DNA from: Bog-159 sp050008575
GTDB lineage: Bacteria > Acidobacteriota > Terriglobia > Bryobacterales > Bryobacteraceae
Length of the DNA stretch: 64,000 bases
NCBI GenBank assembly: GCA_050008575.1
Contig: JBEKMJ010000004.1
Location: 124,001-188,000 of the forward strand
Direction: 5' to 3'
Position numbers and translations under genes: made by a program. The notes beneath the pieces are model-generated. The model worked only from the letters and a program-made list of their open reading frames with translations. It was not told where the DNA came from and ran no database searches. Positions 46,189 through 54,502 of the stretch are shown piece after piece. The first letter of the stretch is position 1. Each line of letters begins with the position of its first letter.

Positions 46189-46368
46189 TTACTTCTCAAA
46201 GACCTTTTCAATCTGTCCGATTTTCTTTTGGACTTTGCCGGCGATGTTCTCGGATTGGCCTTTCGACTCCACGTCGGGATTGCCGGCGGCCTGACCGGCC
46301 TTCTGCCTGACTTTTCCCTTCACCTCGTGAAACTTACCTTGAATCTTATCCTTCGTGCTCGAATTCAT
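46189..46368 (-). CDS. CsbD-family stress protein
   Basis: Starting at ATG 46368 (AAGGAG six bases upstream) the product is 59 residues: MNSSTKDKIQGKFHEVKGKV, continuing RQKAGQAAGNPDVESKGQSE and NIAGKVQKKIGQIEKVFEK. This is the helical CsbD repeat (K-G-K-x-x-E-x-K-G). CsbD proteins are induced in stress and stationary phase; their molecular task is unclear. A second CsbD protein lies at 56673-56909. Confidence 0.9.
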   Translation of the reverse strand: MNSSTKDKIQGKFHEVKGKVRQKAGQAAGNPDVESKGQSENIAGKVQKKIGQIEKVFEK

Positions 46369-46427
46369 CTGTTTCTCCTTGAAGGGGGCGGGGTGTCCGC
46401 ACCCGTCCCCCGAATGCAGCTGCACTT

Positions 46428-46808
46428 CTAGTTCCAATAGGGCTTCGCGCCGTAATACGTGGCGACTTCGGCGCCCCAGGCGCGGTCAGCCATGTTCGGC
46501 CAGTGAGCTTTATCGAAACCGGGAGCGTGATCGAGCAACTTCTTGTCGACGTCCAGGACAAACTGTCTTTCATCGGTGTCCACCGTGAGGGCGCTCCAGG
46601 GGATGGCAAACAATTTGTCGCCCAGGCCCAGGAATCCCCCGAACGAAAGAACCGCGTAGGCCACACGGCCCTTCTCCACGTCGATCATCAGATGCTCGAT
46701 TACTCCAAGATCCTCTTTTTGACGGTTCACCACCCTATCGCCCGTCAGCGTGTCTGCCGCCAGGACACTCTGCATCCACCGTCCTTTGGCGTCTCTCGTT
46801 TGTGACAT
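46428..46808 (-). CDS. PRC-barrel domain protein (single domain)
   Basis: The 126-residue protein has AAGGAGA six bases before ATG 46808. The PRC barrel covers about residues 12-85: LAADTLTGDRVVNRQKEDLG then VIEHLMIDVEKGRVAYAVLS and LFAIPWSALTVD. The C-terminus (HWPNMADRAWGAEVATYYG) is typical for the stress-linked PRC family of Proteobacteria. It is first of four small minus-strand genes ending at 45617; the ten-base palindrome ACAGGCCTGT 34 bases upstream (46842-46851) may be an operator. Confidence 0.9.
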   Translation of the reverse strand: MSQTRDAKGRWMQSVLAADTLTGDRVVNRQKEDLGVIEHLMIDVEKGRVAYAVLSFGGFLGLGDKLFAIPWSALTVDTDERQFVLDVDKKLLDHAPGFDKAHWPNMADRAWGAEVATYYGAKPYWN

Positions 46809-46913
46809 GATATCTCCTTTTTGGTATTTTGTTAAGGACTAACAGGCCTGTAACTACTGTTATCCGGCGAGCTTTTTCGAGCAAATTTGAGACCAACGCA
46901 GGACTGCTTACAA

Positions 46914-46931
46914 GCGAGGCTAAAGCCTCGC
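46914..46931. repeat. Single palindromic repeat word
   Basis: GCGAGGCT-AA-AGCCTCGC is a perfect eight-base-arm palindrome in the gap after the histidine kinase stop. It has the same design as the words of the 9.3-9.5 kb array. Confidence 0.6.
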
Positions 46932-46959
46932 GCCGGCTGAAGCGCTGCCCTCCACTTGG

Positions 46960-46993
46960 TGCAATTCCTGCCGCTTGTCAGGCAGGAATTGCA
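46960..46993. terminator. Perfect 13-bp stem-loop covering the kinase stop codon
   Basis: TGCAATTCCTGCC (46960-46972) and GGCAGGAATTGCA (46981-46993) are exact complements around an eight-base loop. On the minus strand the stem contains the last four codons of the histidine kinase and the TGA is in the loop. No T-run follows, so it may be an RNA-stabilising or attenuating stem rather than a classic terminator. Confidence 0.5.
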
Positions 46994-47733
46994 GTGAAAT
47001 AGAATATCGATCCCGTCCCTGGTGTCGAATGCATCCAGATGCGGCCGCCCTGCCACTCGATGGCCTTCTTGCAGAATGCGAGTCCGAGTCCATTCCCAGG
47101 GTATTCTTTCCCATGCAGGCGCTTAAACGGCGCAAACAGGCGGCTTTGGAAAGCGGGGTCTATACCGGGCCCATTATCTTGCACTGAGAACACGCATTCG
47201 AGGTCCGCCCGCCGGGATGAAATGTGAACCCGCGGCGCGGGCGTGCCACCGTATTCGATGGCATTTCTCAGCAGTTGGTGCAGAACCTTGGCCAGGATTT
47301 CGACGTCTCCTATTACCGCCGGCAAAGGGTCGTGCGTAACGATTGCGCTCCGTTCTGTTATGAGCTTGTCCGTCGACAGGAGCGCCTGGCGAAAGACCGC
47401 TTCCATGTCTGCCGGGGAGGACGGCCGCCCGCCGCCACCCGTAGCCCAATAGTCAACCACGTCGCCGAGCAGCGACTGCGCCCTGGCCGCGTCCTGCTGG
47501 ATGCGTTCGGAGTATACGGCGCTGCCGGTTTCGGCCATCAGTTGACTGTATGAGGCGATATCCCGGAGAGACTCGCGCAGGTTGTGAGCCGCCATCGAGA
47601 CAAACTCTTCAAATTCCGCGCTCGCCCGGTCCAACTGCCTGCGGACCTCGATGCACGCCCGAGTTTCCGCGTCCAGCGCCTTGCGTAAGCGCGTGATTTC
47701 GTTTTCCGTGCGGTTTTGGTCGGAGTTGCCCAT
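46978..47733 (-). CDS. Histidine kinase (coiled-coil, HisKA, HATPase)
   Basis: A 251-residue soluble kinase starting at ATG 47733, two bases after the stop of the upstream hybrid. A short coiled coil (TRLRKALDAETRACIEVRRQ) leads to the phospho-acceptor box FVSMAAHNLRESLRDIASYS, then the ATPase boxes: N box LHQLLRNAIEYGG, G1 VQDNGPGIDP, and G2 GLGLAFCKKAIEWQGG. The sequence is close in style to the last 250 residues of the upstream protein (FKRLHGKEYPGNGLGLAFCK versus FKRLHGRDIPGTGIGLALCK), so it probably arose by duplication. No sensor domain is present; signal input likely comes from the partner. Confidence 0.88.
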   Translation of the reverse strand: MGNSDQNRTENEITRLRKALDAETRACIEVRRQLDRASAEFEEFVSMAAHNLRESLRDIASYSQLMAETGSAVYSERIQQDAARAQSLLGDVVDYWATGGGGRPSSPADMEAVFRQALLSTDKLITERSAIVTHDPLPAVIGDVEILAKVLHQLLRNAIEYGGTPAPRVHISSRRADLECVFSVQDNGPGIDPAFQSRLFAPFKRLHGKEYPGNGLGLAFCKKAIEWQGGRIWMHSTPGTGSIFYFTAIPA

Positions 47734-47735
47734 TA

Positions 47736-50700
47736 TCAGTTTGCGCGGGGGGGGACGGAATCGGCGCGGCCGTTGGGAATCGTGAACTGGAAGGTAGCGC
47801 CCTGCCCGAGTTGCGATTCCACCCAAATCCTTCCGCCCTTGCGTTCGATAATCTTCTTGCAAAGGGCCAAGCCAATGCCAGTGCCGGGAATATCGCGTCC
47901 ATGCAAGCGTTTGAACATGCCGAACACGCGCGCGGTGTCTTGCGGATCGATACCGATTCCATTGTCGCGCACGGCAAACAGCCACCCTTCTCCGGTGCTT
48001 TCCGCCGAGACATGGATTCTGGGCGCTTCCGGGCCTCTGTACTTCATCGAATTGGAAATGAGGTTCTGGAAAACCTGGGTCAGCATGACCTCTTCGGCAA
48101 CCAAAGTTGGCAAAGGACCCGACGTTACAATGGCGTCATTCTCGGCGATCGCCGCCTGAAGGTTTAACAGCACCTTGGCCAGAACGGCGCCGCAGTCGAT
48201 AGGGGCGTAGCTGTCCTGTTCGCGCTCGGTAACCTCCCAATAGGCCAGCAGGGCCTTCAGCAAGGCTTCTATCCTGAGCGCCCCTTCCACGGAATACGCG
48301 ATAAATTGGTCGGCTTCACCGCCCAACTTTCCGGAATACTCCCGCCCCAGGAGTTCGGTGAAATTCACCACCATCCGCAAAGGCTCCTGCAGGTCGTGCG
48401 TGAGCGCATAGGCAAAATGCTGCAGTTCGGCATTGGTTGTGCGGAGCGCTTCTTCGGCCTGTTTGCGGTCGGTTACGTCCTCAATCGCCAGCAGGATGGC
48501 CCGCGCTTGCGCGTTCGGATTGAAGATCTCGCTGGCGTTGAGCAGCATCACCTTTCTTCCGACATGTTCAAAGTCGTGGGTCACTTCGAAATCCCGGAAC
48601 GTGGCGTGCGCGGGGAGAATGTTTTCCAGCAGCTCGCGCAGTTTCGGGATGTCCCATTGTCCATTTCCCAGGCCGTAGATGAGACGCCCCTCCGTCTCCT
48701 CCCGCGCGGCCTGGAACGTCGCGTAGAAGGTCTTGTTGGCTTTCACTACCTGCAGGTTCTGGTTCAGGATCACCAACGGCTCCCGCACGGTTTCCACAAT
48801 CGCTTCGGCGAAGTCCAGACCGCGCTTGGCGGCATCGATATCGATCAACATCAGCACGGCGCCGTCGACTTTGCCATCCGGTCCCAGGGACGGCAGGATA
48901 CGTAGCGAATACCAGCGACCGTGCGAGTCGCGGACATCGCGCGGCTTCCGATCGCCGCCTTGCATCGCATCGAGCAGCTTCTGGCGCAGATCGGGCAGTT
49001 CCATTTGCGGCTGCAGATCGGTGACGGACCGTCCGACATCGGAGGGGATCACATTCAACATCGGTTCAATGGCGCGCGTAAAGCGGCGAATGCGCAGATC
49101 CCGGCCAACCATGACCAGGGGGATGCTGATGCTTTCCAGAAGATTGCCCAGATCCCGATTCACTTTGCTGAATTCCACGTTACTGATCTTGAGCTCTTCG
49201 TTCAGCGTGTTTAGTTCTTCGTTGGCCGATTCCAGCTCTTCCTGCGCGGTTTCCAGTTCCTCGTTGCCGGCCTGCGCCTCTTCGTTCGCCGCTCTAAGCT
49301 CTTCCAGCGTGGAGGCGTTCTCCGCGACGGTGGATCGCAGGTACTCTTTGGTTGCGGCGAGCTCGCGACGCAGGCGGGCGTCTTCCGTGCTGTCCTCTAT
49401 TGCGGGTTTGGGCACGGCCCGCGTGCCACCTTGCGGCTCGGCGTCCTCGAACAAGACCAGGAAATGGCGTTCCTTGGAAGAGGCGGATCCCTTAAACGGG
49501 ATTACCTTGATGGCGACGTCCCTCAGGCGGCCGCCGCTTTCGATCCGGAAGCCATCCGCTTCGGCCGCGGCGTTCGTTTGCCGGGCAATCCGGATCGCGT
49601 TCCCCAGGCCCGCTATTAAGCCTTCGCGCGCCAGTTTCAGGAGGTTTTGGGTCGGTTCGCCCGGCGAAAGCTCCAGGTACGGAGCGGTGCGGCCGCGGAC
49701 TTGAACGATGTCCCCATCGTCGTCTACGATGGCGCCGGGGGGGCCATGTTCGGCCAGTACCAACCGGTCGGCTTCTCTCAGCACGTCCGGCCCGGCGCGG
49801 CCATCGGCAATTTTCCGCCCCAGGTCCACCCGGCCCGCGGCGCGGCGGCCCTCGCTTAGAGGAAGCGCCGACGTACGCGCGGCCGACCGCATGCGATAGA
49901 TCTTGTGGGTCTTGTGCAGTTGATGAAACGATTCCGCAAGCGAGCCGACGCCTTCCGATGGGCCGAGTACCAGGAAGCCCGTGGGCTTCAGGGCGTACTG
50001 CAAGATCGCCAACACCTTGCGTTGTAATTGCGCTCCGAGGTAAATCAGCACGTTGCAGCAACTAATGAGGTCCAGCTTCGAGAAAGGCGGGTCCTGGGCC
50101 ACGTTATGCCTCGCAAAAACGCAAAGGTCGCGGACGACCTTCGCGATCTGGTACCCGCGTTCCGTTCTGGTGAAGAACCGCGCCAATCGCCGCGGCGAAA
50201 CATGCGCCAATGCAAAAGCCGTGTATATGCCGGCGCGCGCTTTTTCGATCGCCGTTTCGCTGATATCGGTGGCGAAAATCTCGAACGGAACGCTGGCTTT
50301 CATGTCGTCCAGCAATTCCATCAGGCAGATGGCGATCGAATAAGCCTCCTCACCCGTGGCGCATCCAGGCACCCAGATGCGGATGGGGTCGCCGGCCGCC
50401 CGATTCCGGACCAGAGCGGGGAACACCTTCGTCTTTAGCTCGGCGAAGACCGCAGGCTCCCGAAAGAATGCAGTCACGGTAATAAAGCAGCTCTCACACA
50501 GCGCGTTGGCTTCGTCTCGATTCCGCTCGAGATCGCGGGTGTAGTCTTCCAGCGTTTCGAATCCGCGGAGGGCCATGCGCCGCTTGATGCGCCGCGAGAC
50601 GGTGCTGTGCTTGTAGTGGGTAAAATCCACTCCGGTGGCGCTCCGGACCAACCGGAGGATTTTGGCCAGTTCCGCGGATCCCGGCGGTTCAGCCGCCTTC

Positions 50701-51368
50701 CGCAGGTTGCTGGGGACCCGTGAATCCCGCGCAATGGCCACCAGTTGCCGCGCGATTCCGGCCGGCGGCAGTACAAAATCGACCACACCGGCGGCGATGG
50801 CGCTACGCGGCATGCTGTCGAACTTTGCGGTCCGCACTTCCTGGGCGAAGGTGGCGCCGCCCGCGGCCTTGATTGCCTGCAGGCCCAGCGTCCCATCCGA
50901 CGCGGTTCCCGAAAGAACGACGCCGATCGCCCTGCCGCCGCGGTCCGCCGCCAGAGAGCGGAGAAAAGCGTCGATGGGCATGTTACGGCCACTAGCTGGC
51001 CGGGCTGGAGTAAGCAGGACTCCATCGGCTATGCCCAGATTACTGCGCGGTGGCATCACGTAAACATGGTTGGGCTCGGCGCGCGTCTCGTCTTTCAGCT
51101 CAGAAACGGGCATTCGGCTTGCTTTAGAAAGCAACTCGGTCAGGTGGCTCTCGTGACTGGGATCGAGGTGCTGAATCAGCACGAATGCCATGCCGGTATC
51201 GTCCGGCAGATGGCTGAGCAGCTCCGTAAATGCCTCCAGGCCGCCGGCGGAGGCGCCTATGCCAACAATGGCGGGGGAACTGTCGTCGGCGCGCTCCTCA
51301 GCGGTAGGCCGCGCGATAACTGCCGCGGAAGCGGGATTACCGGTCTTCTTTGCCACACGCAAAATCAC
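47736..51368 (-). CDS. CheB-CheR-PAS-histidine kinase hybrid
   Basis: About 1210 residues. A CheB methylesterase comes first (residues 30-220: GIGASAGGLEAFTELLSHLP, LIQHLDPSHESHLTELL, GVVLSGTASDGTLGLQAIKA), then a CheR methyltransferase (235-500: FFREPAVFAELKTKVFPALV, WVPGCATGEEAYSIA, LISCCNVLIYL). Next are a long coiled coil (660-745, repeated NEELETAQEELESANEELNT), two PAS regions (745-970), HisKA (ALTHDLQEPLRMVVNFTELL) and HATPase (RDNGIGIDPQDTARVFGMFK). There is no receiver or chemoreceptor nearby, so this is a CheB/CheR fusion of sensory rather than chemotaxis type. The start is unclear: GTG 51368, TTG 51362 and GTG 51356 are possible. Confidence 0.93.
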   Translation of the reverse strand: MILRVAKKTGNPASAAVIARPTAEERADDSSPAIVGIGASAGGLEAFTELLSHLPDDTGMAFVLIQHLDPSHESHLTELLSKASRMPVSELKDETRAEPNHVYVMPPRSNLGIADGVLLTPARPASGRNMPIDAFLRSLAADRGGRAIGVVLSGTASDGTLGLQAIKAAGGATFAQEVRTAKFDSMPRSAIAAGVVDFVLPPAGIARQLVAIARDSRVPSNLRKAAEPPGSAELAKILRLVRSATGVDFTHYKHSTVSRRIKRRMALRGFETLEDYTRDLERNRDEANALCESCFITVTAFFREPAVFAELKTKVFPALVRNRAAGDPIRIWVPGCATGEEAYSIAICLMELLDDMKASVPFEIFATDISETAIEKARAGIYTAFALAHVSPRRLARFFTRTERGYQIAKVVRDLCVFARHNVAQDPPFSKLDLISCCNVLIYLGAQLQRKVLAILQYALKPTGFLVLGPSEGVGSLAESFHQLHKTHKIYRMRSAARTSALPLSEGRRAAGRVDLGRKIADGRAGPDVLREADRLVLAEHGPPGAIVDDDGDIVQVRGRTAPYLELSPGEPTQNLLKLAREGLIAGLGNAIRIARQTNAAAEADGFRIESGGRLRDVAIKVIPFKGSASSKERHFLVLFEDAEPQGGTRAVPKPAIEDSTEDARLRRELAATKEYLRSTVAENASTLEELRAANEEAQAGNEELETAQEELESANEELNTLNEELKISNVEFSKVNRDLGNLLESISIPLVMVGRDLRIRRFTRAIEPMLNVIPSDVGRSVTDLQPQMELPDLRQKLLDAMQGGDRKPRDVRDSHGRWYSLRILPSLGPDGKVDGAVLMLIDIDAAKRGLDFAEAIVETVREPLVILNQNLQVVKANKTFYATFQAAREETEGRLIYGLGNGQWDIPKLRELLENILPAHATFRDFEVTHDFEHVGRKVMLLNASEIFNPNAQARAILLAIEDVTDRKQAEEALRTTNAELQHFAYALTHDLQEPLRMVVNFTELLGREYSGKLGGEADQFIAYSVEGALRIEALLKALLAYWEVTEREQDSYAPIDCGAVLAKVLLNLQAAIAENDAIVTSGPLPTLVAEEVMLTQVFQNLISNSMKYRGPEAPRIHVSAESTGEGWLFAVRDNGIGIDPQDTARVFGMFKRLHGRDIPGTGIGLALCKKIIERKGGRIWVESQLGQGATFQFTIPNGRADSVPPRAN

Positions 51369-51549
51369 CTTTCCTCGCCGAAATGGGCGTCATCATTGGA
51401 ACCGGAGTGCGACCAATGAGCACGCGGAGTGCCACTCTCGCCGCTTTTCTCCGATGATGGGTGGCCCTGGCGGCTGGCACACAGCCAACTGACGAATTGT
51501 AACGCAGCCCCTGTCTCCGCAAGGCGGCACGGCAGGCATTCAACAGCCG

Positions 51550-51996
51550 TTAGCCGCCTTTGCCATCCGCGAGCAGAGCCTCGATGACCTTGCCGATCTC
51601 CATGAACTGATCCAGGCCGGAAGGCTTGGTGATGAAATGGGAGACCCCGAGTTCTTTGAGCAGCGCCGCGTCCCGCCGGGATCGGGAAGAGCTCCACACA
51701 CACACGGGAACGCCGGCGAGATGCCCGGCGCTTCGGATCTCGCGCAAGATGTCTTCGCCGGTATACCTGGACAGGTTCAGGTCCACCAGGATCAGGTTTG
51801 GAATGGCGGCATCCGCATAAGCTCCCTGCCGGCGGATGAAAGCCAGTCCTTCGCCTCCGTTCAGCAGGTGAACGAGCTCAAATTGAAGATCTTGTTTTTT
51901 GAGCGCCCGGTCGAGAAGGAAGACGTCCGAGGCGTTGTCCTCAATGATAAGAATGCGGGCGGCGCGAACAACCGAAGTGTGTTTCACGGTCCTCAT
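51550..51996 (-). CDS. Single-domain response regulator (Rcp1-like)
   Basis: A 148-residue receiver without output domain. It has the acidic pair in ARILIIEDNASDVFLLDRAL, the phosphorylated Asp in PNLILVDLNLSRYTGEDILR, a Ser at the switch position (VCVWSSSRS) and the conserved Lys in FITKPSGLDQF. Stand-alone receivers of this type work with phytochrome-like or hybrid kinases. It lies 181 bases upstream of the CheB-CheR kinase on the same strand and is a likely partner. Confidence 0.92.
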   Translation of the reverse strand: MRTVKHTSVVRAARILIIEDNASDVFLLDRALKKQDLQFELVHLLNGGEGLAFIRRQGAYADAAIPNLILVDLNLSRYTGEDILREIRSAGHLAGVPVCVWSSSRSRRDAALLKELGVSHFITKPSGLDQFMEIGKVIEALLADGKGG

Positions 51997-52026
51997 CTGC
52001 GGCCGGACTTCGCCGGCCCATCTTGA

Positions 52027-52689
52027 TCATTCCACAATCGATGGTGGCGCCGCTGGCGGCGAAACTTGTCTTGCCCTGACGATCCACCGTTTGGGCGCCG
52101 GCCCCACGAAATAGAAAGGGTAACAGGTCACCATCGTCAGCGCGTGTTCGCCTGACGGAGCGAGTACTCCAACATTGTCCGGCTCCACTACCCTTAGCGA
52201 CTCGACTTCGTACTTGAAATCGCCTTGCAGCGTCGAAAACTGAATCTCGTCCTTAATCCTCAAATCCCTCAGCGGGCGAAAGAACGTGTCCCGGTGCCCG
52301 GCCACTCCGACGTTGCCGGCCTCACCCGGCAGCGCCGTGCCGGGAATATGTCCGGCCGCACTCCGTAGAGCGGTTTTGGTTACTCCTTCGATAACGACCA
52401 CAGACAGCCGCAGACGTGGGATCTTGATGCGGCCGACCAGGCCGTGCCACGTGGCGGCGGACCCGGCTTTCGGAGCGGTGGACGGCTTCGGTAGGGGACG
52501 GCTCTGGCTCTGCGCGCGTGGCGCGCGAAGCTGGCGGTCGAGATCGAGGCTCGCGAGCCGCTGAAAGTTCCAGGCGTCCACCAAGGCGAATCCGCAATAG
52601 CCCAGCAGTAGCAGGGCATAGGCAAAGAGGCTACGCTGCATCCATTTCAGAATCCGCCTCAGCGATTTCTTCTCGACCACCAGCCTCAT
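52027..52689 (-). CDS. Class D-like sortase
   Basis: The 220-residue protein has one N-terminal membrane helix (about 19-38, SLFAYALLLLGYCGFALVDA), a Pro/Ser/Gln linker and the sortase domain from about residue 82. The catalytic residues are His132 (VGVAGHRDTFF), Cys189 (TMVTCYPFYFVG) and Arg201 or Arg205 (APKRWIVRA). TCYPF and the sequence GRIKIPRLRL are typical of class D (or class E) sortases, which join proteins carrying an LPXTA-type motif to an amino acceptor. The ATG overlaps the stop of the VWA gene. A candidate LPATA substrate lies two genes upstream. Confidence 0.9.
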   Translation of the reverse strand: MRLVVEKKSLRRILKWMQRSLFAYALLLLGYCGFALVDAWNFQRLASLDLDRQLRAPRAQSQSRPLPKPSTAPKAGSAATWHGLVGRIKIPRLRLSVVVIEGVTKTALRSAAGHIPGTALPGEAGNVGVAGHRDTFFRPLRDLRIKDEIQFSTLQGDFKYEVESLRVVEPDNVGVLAPSGEHALTMVTCYPFYFVGPAPKRWIVRARQVSPPAAPPSIVE

Positions 52690-53678
52690 TTAGCGGCCTT
52701 CTCGTCGGGCTTTGGTTCGCCGCCGGCGATGTAGCCGGTGCGGGTACGTACGGACAACTCGTGCCCCTTCACCCGGGCCACTACCCGAATGGCGCGATAT
52801 GCGCCGTTACGAGCCACAGTGGCCGGAACATATCCGATCGTGTATTGATGGCGAATATCCCGCGCGATGCGCTCACAGATGGGCACTACTTCGCCGAGCC
52901 GGCTGGGAAGAAACGACTCGCCGCCCGTCGCCTGCGCCAGGCGTTTGAGCACACCGGGATTGCGGTCCTCATCGTCTTCGTCGAATACACCTATGGTGTA
53001 GATGACGGCGCTCGATTGCTCGGCCAGTTTCATGACTTGGGCCAGCTTCCGCTCGCTGGCGTTGTCGCCGCCATCGCTGACCACGATCAGCACTCTCTTA
53101 TCCCGGCTGCCAGCCTGCAATGCCTCTAAGGCCTTGGCGATGGCGTCGTATAGGGCCGTCTGGCCCCCGGCAGGTTTGGTGTTGATCGCATTTCCGAGTT
53201 CGACGGTGTTGTTGGTGAAACGAATCGCGCTGGGCAAGCCCAGCGATACTCTCTCATTGAAGTTCACGACGAACATTTCGTCGTCCGGATTGCTGGAGCG
53301 CACGAAGCTCCGGGCCGCGGCGGACACCTCCGCAAGTTTCGGCCCCATGCTGCTGCTCTGGTCCACAACCAGTCCTACGGTGACTGGAATATCTTCGTTT
53401 CTGAATAACCGGATGTGTTGCGGTACGCCGTTCTCATAGACCCCGAAATCCCGCTCACTCAGATTCGAGACAAAGCCGCCTTGCCGGTCAGTCACCGTAG
53501 CGGGCAACACCACCAAGGCAACGTCCACGGAGAATCGGAAAGACCCGGCGTCCGGATCTTGCCCCGCCGGCGCCGCTTGCGGGCTGGCGTGGCCTGCCAG
53601 GAGAAACAGGAAAAGGGCGGGGAGTGCGCTCGCTTTCGCCACATCACGCTCTCCCGCCCGCGACAGCCTTGTCCGCAT
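52686..53678 (-). CDS. Secreted VWA-domain protein coupled to the sortase
   Basis: ATG 53678 (GGAG eight bases upstream) gives 330 residues with a signal sequence (ALPALFLFLLAGHASPQA). After a beta domain (SVDVALVVLPATVTDRQGGF, FGVYENGVPQHI) comes the VWA domain with a metal-site DQSSSM (residues 106-111) and DGGDNASERK. This architecture is frequent in Acidobacteria (VWFA-related secreted proteins), where the molecular partner is unknown. It lacks an LPXTG-like tail. The stop overlaps the sortase start, so the two are coupled; it may be an adhesin or assembly partner of the sorted protein. Confidence 0.88.
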   Translation of the reverse strand: MRTRLSRAGERDVAKASALPALFLFLLAGHASPQAAPAGQDPDAGSFRFSVDVALVVLPATVTDRQGGFVSNLSERDFGVYENGVPQHIRLFRNEDIPVTVGLVVDQSSSMGPKLAEVSAAARSFVRSSNPDDEMFVVNFNERVSLGLPSAIRFTNNTVELGNAINTKPAGGQTALYDAIAKALEALQAGSRDKRVLIVVSDGGDNASERKLAQVMKLAEQSSAVIYTIGVFDEDDEDRNPGVLKRLAQATGGESFLPSRLGEVVPICERIARDIRHQYTIGYVPATVARNGAYRAIRVVARVKGHELSVRTRTGYIAGGEPKPDEKAAK

Positions 53679-53700
53679 AGCCGCTCTCCTTCCGACAGTT

Positions 53701-53756
53701 GTGGGGCGGAAATCTTCCCGCATGCCGCCCGCAGGCCGTCCGCATGCCGGCCCCAC
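53701..53756. repeat. GTGGGGC-bordered repeat inside the sortase operon
   Basis: GTGGGGCGGA at the left and CCGGCCCCAC at the right border a stretch with CCCGCATGCCG and GTCCGCATGCCGG, in the 98-base gap between the LPATA gene and the VWA gene. Borders and size match the palindrome arrays at 418 and 9280. An array inside an apparent operon is notable. Confidence 0.6.
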
Positions 53757-53776
53757 CTTGCCGCTGCAAAGCGCCC

Positions 53777-54502
53777 TTACTGCAAGCGTTTTTGCGCCAG
53801 CCGAAGGACAAAGGCTCCGCCCAGGGCCAGCAATCCGAGTAGCGCGATCAAAGGCATCGTACTCGCCGTAGCTGGGAGGGTCTGCGCTATCGGTTCATCC
53901 GCTGGCACCGGGGCGACGGCCGCGGAGAGTTCCACCTCTTCTCCGGTGGGTTTGATCGCCATAACGGGGGCCTGCTCCAGTTGCGCGACCACTGGCTCGT
54001 CAACCGTCTTGATGGGCTGGTCGACTTCCACCGGGACTTCGGCCGGGGTGAAGAGCACGACTTGGTTGACGGTTTTGGCTAGCTCCACCGCTCTCGCTTT
54101 CGGATAAACGAATTCCTGGCCAAAGTTTTCACCAGGAAAGAACCATGCCCGGAGCGCCTCCGGCTGACCCGCCGGCCGCTCACTGAAAGTAACCACAGTC
54201 TTGCCGGTCGCCTTGAGGCGATAGTTCGGGATGGCCAGGATGGTGGCAATGACCTGCGTTTCGTCCTTGTTGAAGATCTGGACGATGTGCCGATCGGACT
54301 GCGAGTCAAGGAGTTTGAACACATAGGTGCCGGCCGGCAACACCCCCCACCCCTTGAGGTGGACCCCCGGAATCTCCACGGGCCCGCTGAAGGTCATCAC
54401 GGTTTTCTGGTTCCACCCGTCCGCCTTTGCGGCTGGTGACAATACCGCGCCAACTAGCGCGAGGCCAAACATACTTGCTGTTACTGCTTTCGAGACACTC
54501 AT
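53777..54502 (-). CDS. Secreted protein with LPATA sorting signal (probable sortase substrate)
   Basis: The 241-residue product has GGAG eight bases before ATG 54502. MSVSKAVTASMFGLALVGAV plus LSPAAKA is a signal peptide. The mature domain (DGWNQKTVMTFSGPVEIPGV, GVLPAGTYVFKLLDSQSDRH, FPGENFGQEFVYPKARAVEL) is beta-rich and of unknown function; then comes a Pro/Glu/Val-rich spacer. The C-terminus is a complete sorting signal: LPATA (209-213), a hydrophobic helix (about 217-233, PLIALLGLLALGGAFVL) and a basic tail (RLAQKRLQ). With a class D-like sortase two genes on, this is its likely substrate. What it is attached to in a diderm cell is unknown. Confidence 0.88.
   Translation of the reverse strand: MSVSKAVTASMFGLALVGAVLSPAAKADGWNQKTVMTFSGPVEIPGVHLKGWGVLPAGTYVFKLLDSQSDRHIVQIFNKDETQVIATILAIPNYRLKATGKTVVTFSERPAGQPEALRAWFFPGENFGQEFVYPKARAVELAKTVNQVVLFTPAEVPVEVDQPIKTVDEPVVAQLEQAPVMAIKPTGEEVELSAAVAPVPADEPIAQTLPATASTMPLIALLGLLALGGAFVLRLAQKRLQ

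Noticed and set aside
48733..49704. 323-residue Ser-rich plus-strand frame
   Set aside because: It is antisense to the coiled coil of the CheB-CheR kinase; the Ser runs come from reversed Glu/Leu codons.
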